Assembly: GCA_001970955.1 (NCBI GenBank)
Contig: MPUH01000273.1
Coordinates: 1-64,000, forward strand
Direction of reading: 5' to 3'
Origin: Stentor coeruleus
Lineage: Eukaryota; Ciliophora; Heterotrichea; Heterotrichida; Stentoridae
DNA length: 64,000 nt
The notes beneath the pieces were generated by a model. That model had not been told where the DNA came from. It worked only from the letters and a program-made list of their open reading frames with translations, and did no database searches. The translations under genes and the position numbers were made by a program. Shown here piece by piece: positions 60,443 to 64,000 of the stretch. Numbering within the stretch: the stretch's first letter is position 1; every line of letters begins with the position of its first letter.

Positions 60443-61382
60443 TTAAGGGTTTTTATCTTTATGTAAATTATCTATTTCTCTTTGTGCAGCCTCAATAAGT
60501 TGTTCTAATTGCTCACTGTTCTCAATCTTCTGGGCTCTTTTAAACCAGATAAAAGCAGCTAAAGGATTTCCTAATATCTTCCCTTTACCAGATAGGAAAA
60601 TAGTCCCAATATTAATCATCGATGGGTAAAAGTCATGTTTCCCAGCATTTAAAAACCACCCAAGGGCCTTAACTACTTCATCTTTTTCCAGATAATAACA
60701 AGCTAAATTATGTTGTGCTTCCATCAAACCCATTTCCGCTGCTTCTTTCATCAACTGATAATATTGTTCTTTATCCCCATTTCCATTAGCAATCATAGCT
60801 AATTTAAAAACTGCTTGTGGATCATTATATTCTCTACCTTTTTCATATAGTTTCACCGCTTTTTCTAAATCTTTTTCAACACTAATTCCTTCCTGATAAA
60901 TCACTCCAAGATAATAATAAGCAGGTGTATATTCATTTTTTACACAGATTTCAAAAAATTTCTTTGCTCTTTCTTGAGATGCCCTTCCTGCAAGCCCTTT
61001 TAAAGTATCTTTTAACATAATAAGTTCTTTGCCCATAACAAACTATATATATGATACTAGAGCTTGTGGATACTCATCTCTGCACATTTGCATTAATGTA
61101 TTGTTGGAATCTTTTAATAGTTGAAGGTTATTGGATTCTATTGAGTAAATTTTAGAGAGATAAGCTTTAGAGAATTTGAGGTTTTGGATACTTTCATAGT
61201 CATTTGCGGAACGGAGAGAATTGTCAAGAATCTTAAATGCTAGGTCTTGATTTTTAGGCAATACTATTTTAGGTGTTACCTTTGGAACCAATGTACAGCT
61301 TTGAGGAAATGTAACTTATAACATGACTTGGAACTTTAGCACAGAGGTTTGCTAGCTTGGGATTCCAAACATAGTCGTACAT
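60443..61382 (-). CDS. Sel1-like repeat protein (two introns)
   Basis: 302 aa after removing a 16-nt intron (61264-61279, gtaacacctaaaatag) and a 15-nt intron (61043-61057, gtatcatatatatag). ATG at 61382 (codon 61380-61382). Exon 1 gives 34 codons plus one base (MYDYVWNPKLANLC...), and the splices restore one frame across three pieces that otherwise look like separate small ORFs. Sel1/TPR-like repeats of about 36 residues are clear: AYYYLGVIYQEGISVEKDLEK, AVKLYEKGREYNDPQAVFKLA, AAEMGLMEAQHNLACYYLEK and SMINIGTIFLSGKGKILGNP. Such repeats are adaptor surfaces, often in ER-associated degradation or signalling. No signal peptide or TM here, so probably cytosolic. Confidence 0.85.
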
Positions 61383-61492
61383 TTAATATTAAAATTTACC
61401 AAAACCCGACTACCAAAAATCATATCTTTAAATTTTATTATCTAAACTCAAAATCTTTATCTATATCCCAACCCTAATCATATTAATAATCC

Positions 61493-63520
61493 TTACTCTT
61501 CAAAAAAAATCGCACAACACTGTAAAATCATCTGCATAAGAGCTTTATTATCCAACATCTGTATATGTGCAGCCCTACCAATCATCTTATCAAACCCAGT
61601 ATTTTTAATTATAAAATCCACATCAATCCTATATATCTTATTCGCTAAAACTTTCCCTAATATATTCTTAGCCATTTCTAAATGTACTCTAGTTTTATAA
61701 TCCTCAGTATTTTCATTCCTAATCTCAATTCTCGCACTTTCAAAAGGAACATAATTATCTTGATATGAACTTACAAGGCAAATATTTTTAAACCATTGAA
61801 TCCCATTACTTTGACTAAGCTTATACAATAAACATTCTTCAAAAATATCTGAATCAGTCATTGATAACTGTTTCATACATAAACTGTTTGTAACTTTTTT
61901 CAATATCCAAATTCCTGCATCGATTATAACTGATGAGTTGTACATATAACCTAAATGTGGAGAAGAAAAGGTCATGAAAAAAGAAAATTTTGATGAAAAA
62001 TCAGATAGAAAAGGTAAAGAGGCTCTGATTATAATCCCACCTAAAGAATGACCTATAAAAGATATTTTTGATGGGCGGTTTTGATTGCCCATTTCGTTTA
62101 TGAATTCAATAATTTCTTCAGCTAGTCTTTTACCCATATTTTCGATATCATTTTCAGTATGTTCTTCGTTTTTATTAGAGCACATGAGTATTGTGTTAGG
62201 TTTAAATAGTGAAATTTGATTACGAATAGCCCTAAGATCGAAAGATGTACCTTGATAACCATGAACAAATATGATTAGATGAAGGTTTTGTGAACGAATT
62301 GGCCTGTAATTTATCCAATTTTGCTGCCAGAGTTTTTTGTTTAAAGGGATTTTTGTGGAAATATCAAGGAAAAGCAGTGGATGTGAAGATGGATGTGGGA
62401 AATAATCTTTAATATATATTGTTGGGAGCTCGAGTTCTTTGTAGTAGTTAGAATTACGAATTTTTTCAGCGATTTTCCTGTGGTTTTTGCCGATATTTTC
62501 TTCTGATGGGTTGAAGAATGTTGTAGATTGGGTCACTGTTTGAAAGATGCTCTCACCCCACCTATCTTTAATAATATCATTGTACTTATACATCATTTCC
62601 GTGCATATCTGAGATTGTTCCTGTATTATTATATTCACCAAAGTATACTCTAAAACATTAATCTTCCCAGCAGCTTCCTGTATTTGCAACATAACAAACC
62701 TCGCCACAACCCTTGGATCAGTATCATTAATCCTCTCAACAACCTTCATTTCCTCATCACACCCCTTTTTCCCATATTTATCATCTTGATTCCTTCCACA
62801 AGCTAACCCAATAACTTTCTTAATTCTCTCAATGACAATATAAAGTAATTTCACATACATATTCTGCACATTAACAATATCAGCAAAATCAACATGAGTC
62901 TTATCTCCAAAAAAGTATTGAGAAAGACTATTATATAAACTAATATCACAACTTTGTATTCTATCAGTTGATATACAATTTTGTCTGAATCTAAAATCTA
63001 AAGGTAAAATATGTATAGTAGTGTTTAAAACACAAGCATGATTTTCATCAAAAGTTATAGGTAAAAACTGATGAGCCCCTTTGGCAAAATTATAGACTTT
63101 TATCTGAGTCTGAGCTTCTTGTTTGAAAACACGGTTTTCATTACGGGGACTGATGCCAGGGAGTGATTCATAATACATAAAAGAGCATTCAATAGTCAAT
63201 TCTGTATAAAAACCAATATCTGCGTCGATTTCTATACGAAAAACAGCGACTTCTTGTATTTTGACATCCTCATCACAATAGCGGATATAGAAAGTTTTTG
63301 ATTTATATGACATGTTGTCAATATACCCAGGAGCATTAGCTAAATGTTTAGTTAAAACCGAGTTTTCAACATGAACATTATAAGGGTTAGCATATACAGT
63401 ACATTCTCCTATAGTATAAAAAACTTTAAAATCGTAGTAATAAAGACCTCTCATATAAAGGTCAATGTTCCTAAAAGTCTCCAATTGTATAACAATATCA
63501 ACAACACTTTTCAAAGACAT
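61493..63520 (-). CDS. FAM135-type serine lipase/esterase
   Basis: 675 aa. The N-terminus VVDIVIQLETFRNIDLYMRG matches the FAM135 opening (VEFSVELNKFYNVDLFQRG). The C-terminal 270 residues are an alpha/beta hydrolase of the DUF676 type: LHLIIFVHGYQGTSFDLRAI gives the oxyanion HGxxG turn, and IGHSLGG holds the nucleophile Ser492. An Asp (around the SYQDNYVPFESA stretch) and a C-terminal His are the likely rest of the triad. Family members are putative lipid or protein esterases with poorly known substrates. No signal peptide, so cytosolic. It starts only 16 nt after the citrate synthase stop. Confidence 0.88.
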   Translation of the reverse strand: MSLKSVVDIVIQLETFRNIDLYMRGLYYYDFKVFYTIGECTVYANPYNVHVENSVLTKHLANAPGYIDNMSYKSKTFYIRYCDEDVKIQEVAVFRIEIDADIGFYTELTIECSFMYYESLPGISPRNENRVFKQEAQTQIKVYNFAKGAHQFLPITFDENHACVLNTTIHILPLDFRFRQNCISTDRIQSCDISLYNSLSQYFFGDKTHVDFADIVNVQNMYVKLLYIVIERIKKVIGLACGRNQDDKYGKKGCDEEMKVVERINDTDPRVVARFVMLQIQEAAGKINVLEYTLVNIIIQEQSQICTEMMYKYNDIIKDRWGESIFQTVTQSTTFFNPSEENIGKNHRKIAEKIRNSNYYKELELPTIYIKDYFPHPSSHPLLFLDISTKIPLNKKLWQQNWINYRPIRSQNLHLIIFVHGYQGTSFDLRAIRNQISLFKPNTILMCSNKNEEHTENDIENMGKRLAEEIIEFINEMGNQNRPSKISFIGHSLGGIIIRASLPFLSDFSSKFSFFMTFSSPHLGYMYNSSVIIDAGIWILKKVTNSLCMKQLSMTDSDIFEECLLYKLSQSNGIQWFKNICLVSSYQDNYVPFESARIEIRNENTEDYKTRVHLEMAKNILGKVLANKIYRIDVDFIIKNTGFDKMIGRAAHIQMLDNKALMQMILQCCAIFFEE

Positions 63521-63536
63521 TAACTATTACTAAATC

Positions 63537-64000
63537 TCATTTAGAAGCTGAAGCTAATTTTTCTAAATAACTCAAATCTAAACTGTTTGTGTACTCTATT
63601 GGGATATTACACGCACGGTCCCATATCAGATTACTTAAACACCCTAAAGTTCTGGCTAAACCAAAAAGACATGGTCCCATATAAGCATCTTCAACACCCA
63701 TACTATAAAGTCCAGCACCAGCTATAAAATCTCCATTAACATAAGGATCACGTACTTTACCTTTAAGATAATTCGGTATAACTTCAGCGAGTTCTTCAAC
63801 TCTTTTAACCATAGGATGATTTGGTATTACAGATTGTAAATATTTTCTTATAATATCATATCTTGGATCAGGTTCATTAAGTTTTGCATGACCAAAACCT
63901 GGGATAGCTTTACCATCTTGTATATCTTGAATAGCTTGTGTATGATAAAAAGTTCCTGATTTTATTATCCATTCTATTGAATCCTGCATAGCTTTGCCAT
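63537..64000 (-). CDS. Citrate synthase, C-terminal part (cut by the window edge)
   Basis: The frame is open to the edge, so the 5' part lies beyond 64000; about 154 codons are visible, ending in TGA. The citrate synthase core is plain: GFGHAKLNEPDPRYD contains the active-site His (GHxxL...DPR), and NGDFIAGAGLYSMGVEDAYMG with LFGLARTLGCLSNLIWDRA matches the end of the family, including the region of the catalytic Asp and the IWDRA substrate/CoA stretch. It condenses acetyl-CoA and oxaloacetate in the TCA cycle or, with propionyl-CoA, as methylcitrate synthase. The N-terminus, and so any mitochondrial or peroxisomal signal, is out of view. Confidence 0.88.
   Translation of the reverse strand, partial: GKAMQDSIEWIIKSGTFYHTQAIQDIQDGKAIPGFGHAKLNEPDPRYDIIRKYLQSVIPNHPMVKRVEELAEVIPNYLKGKVRDPYVNGDFIAGAGLYSMGVEDAYMGPCLFGLARTLGCLSNLIWDRACNIPIEYTNSLDLSYLEKLASASK

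Noticed and set aside
61043-61291. Separate small gene upstream of the Sel1 repeats
   Set aside because: It is the middle exon of the spliced Sel1 gene; a 16-nt and a 15-nt intron join it to both sides in one frame.
1-64000. CRISPR arrays, transposons, retroelements, telomere repeats
   Set aside because: No spaced direct repeats, no transposase or reverse-transcriptase motifs, no terminal repeats and no telomeric repeat tract were found on either strand.

Overview
The window looks like macronuclear DNA of a heterotrich ciliate close to Stentor. The reasons are direct. It is very AT-rich and gene-dense. TAA, TAG and TGA all end clear genes, so the code is standard. Introns are tiny: nine were read by eye, eight of 15 nt and one of 16 nt, all GTA...YAG, and every 15-nt one has an A at position 10. 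The genus is inferred, not proven.

Layout. 1-2.6 kb: a broken LRR/EF-hand gene facing a Ca2+-dependent protein kinase. 4.2-7.7 kb: a WD40-TRP-like channel fusion. 8.1-12.8 kb: eL39, an ERK7-like MAP kinase, a basic protein, a PWWP protein and an E2 enzyme. 12.8-16.6 kb: a long spacer holding a strongly folded RNA candidate (about 14.07-14.25 kb), a CK1-like kinase with a CaaX end, and a small basic protein. 17.7-25.4 kb: an IP3-receptor-type Ca2+ channel of 2589 aa. 26.0-28.6 kb: Cdc14 phosphatase and a glutathione transferase. 28.7-38 kb: a protease-like/Kelch fusion, a PRL phosphatase, two cyclins, an ankyrin protein and a small unknown. 38-48 kb: a VWA protein, a C2-like coiled-coil protein, a zinc-finger protein, a dynamin-like membrane GTPase and uS11. 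48.8-57.2 kb: an EF-hand/WD40 protein, a coiled-coil protein and a voltage-sensor nucleotide cyclase. 58-64 kb: a decayed coding remnant, a RING-like protein, a Sel1-repeat protein, a FAM135-type lipase and the 3' part of a citrate synthase cut by the window edge.

Most genes belong to Ca2+ or cyclic-nucleotide signalling (CDPK, IP3R, WD40-TRP channel, EF-hand WD40, cyclase), protein phosphorylation (MAPK, CK1, Cdc14, PRL) or cell-cycle control (two cyclins, Cdc14). There are no operons; genes lie on both strands. Six spliced genes had to be rebuilt because a 15-16 nt intron splits the reading frame (eL39, PWWP, Cdc14, coiled coil, RING-like, Sel1).

Two things stand out beyond the gene list. 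First, strand composition is a sawtooth: stretches rich in G on the + strand switch sharply to stretches rich in C, at nearly every spacer whatever the gene direction and also inside long genes. Second, the folded RNA candidate near 14.1 kb. Five single-N positions are flanked by duplicated sequence and look like contig joins; one inflates the VWA protein by 48 codons.
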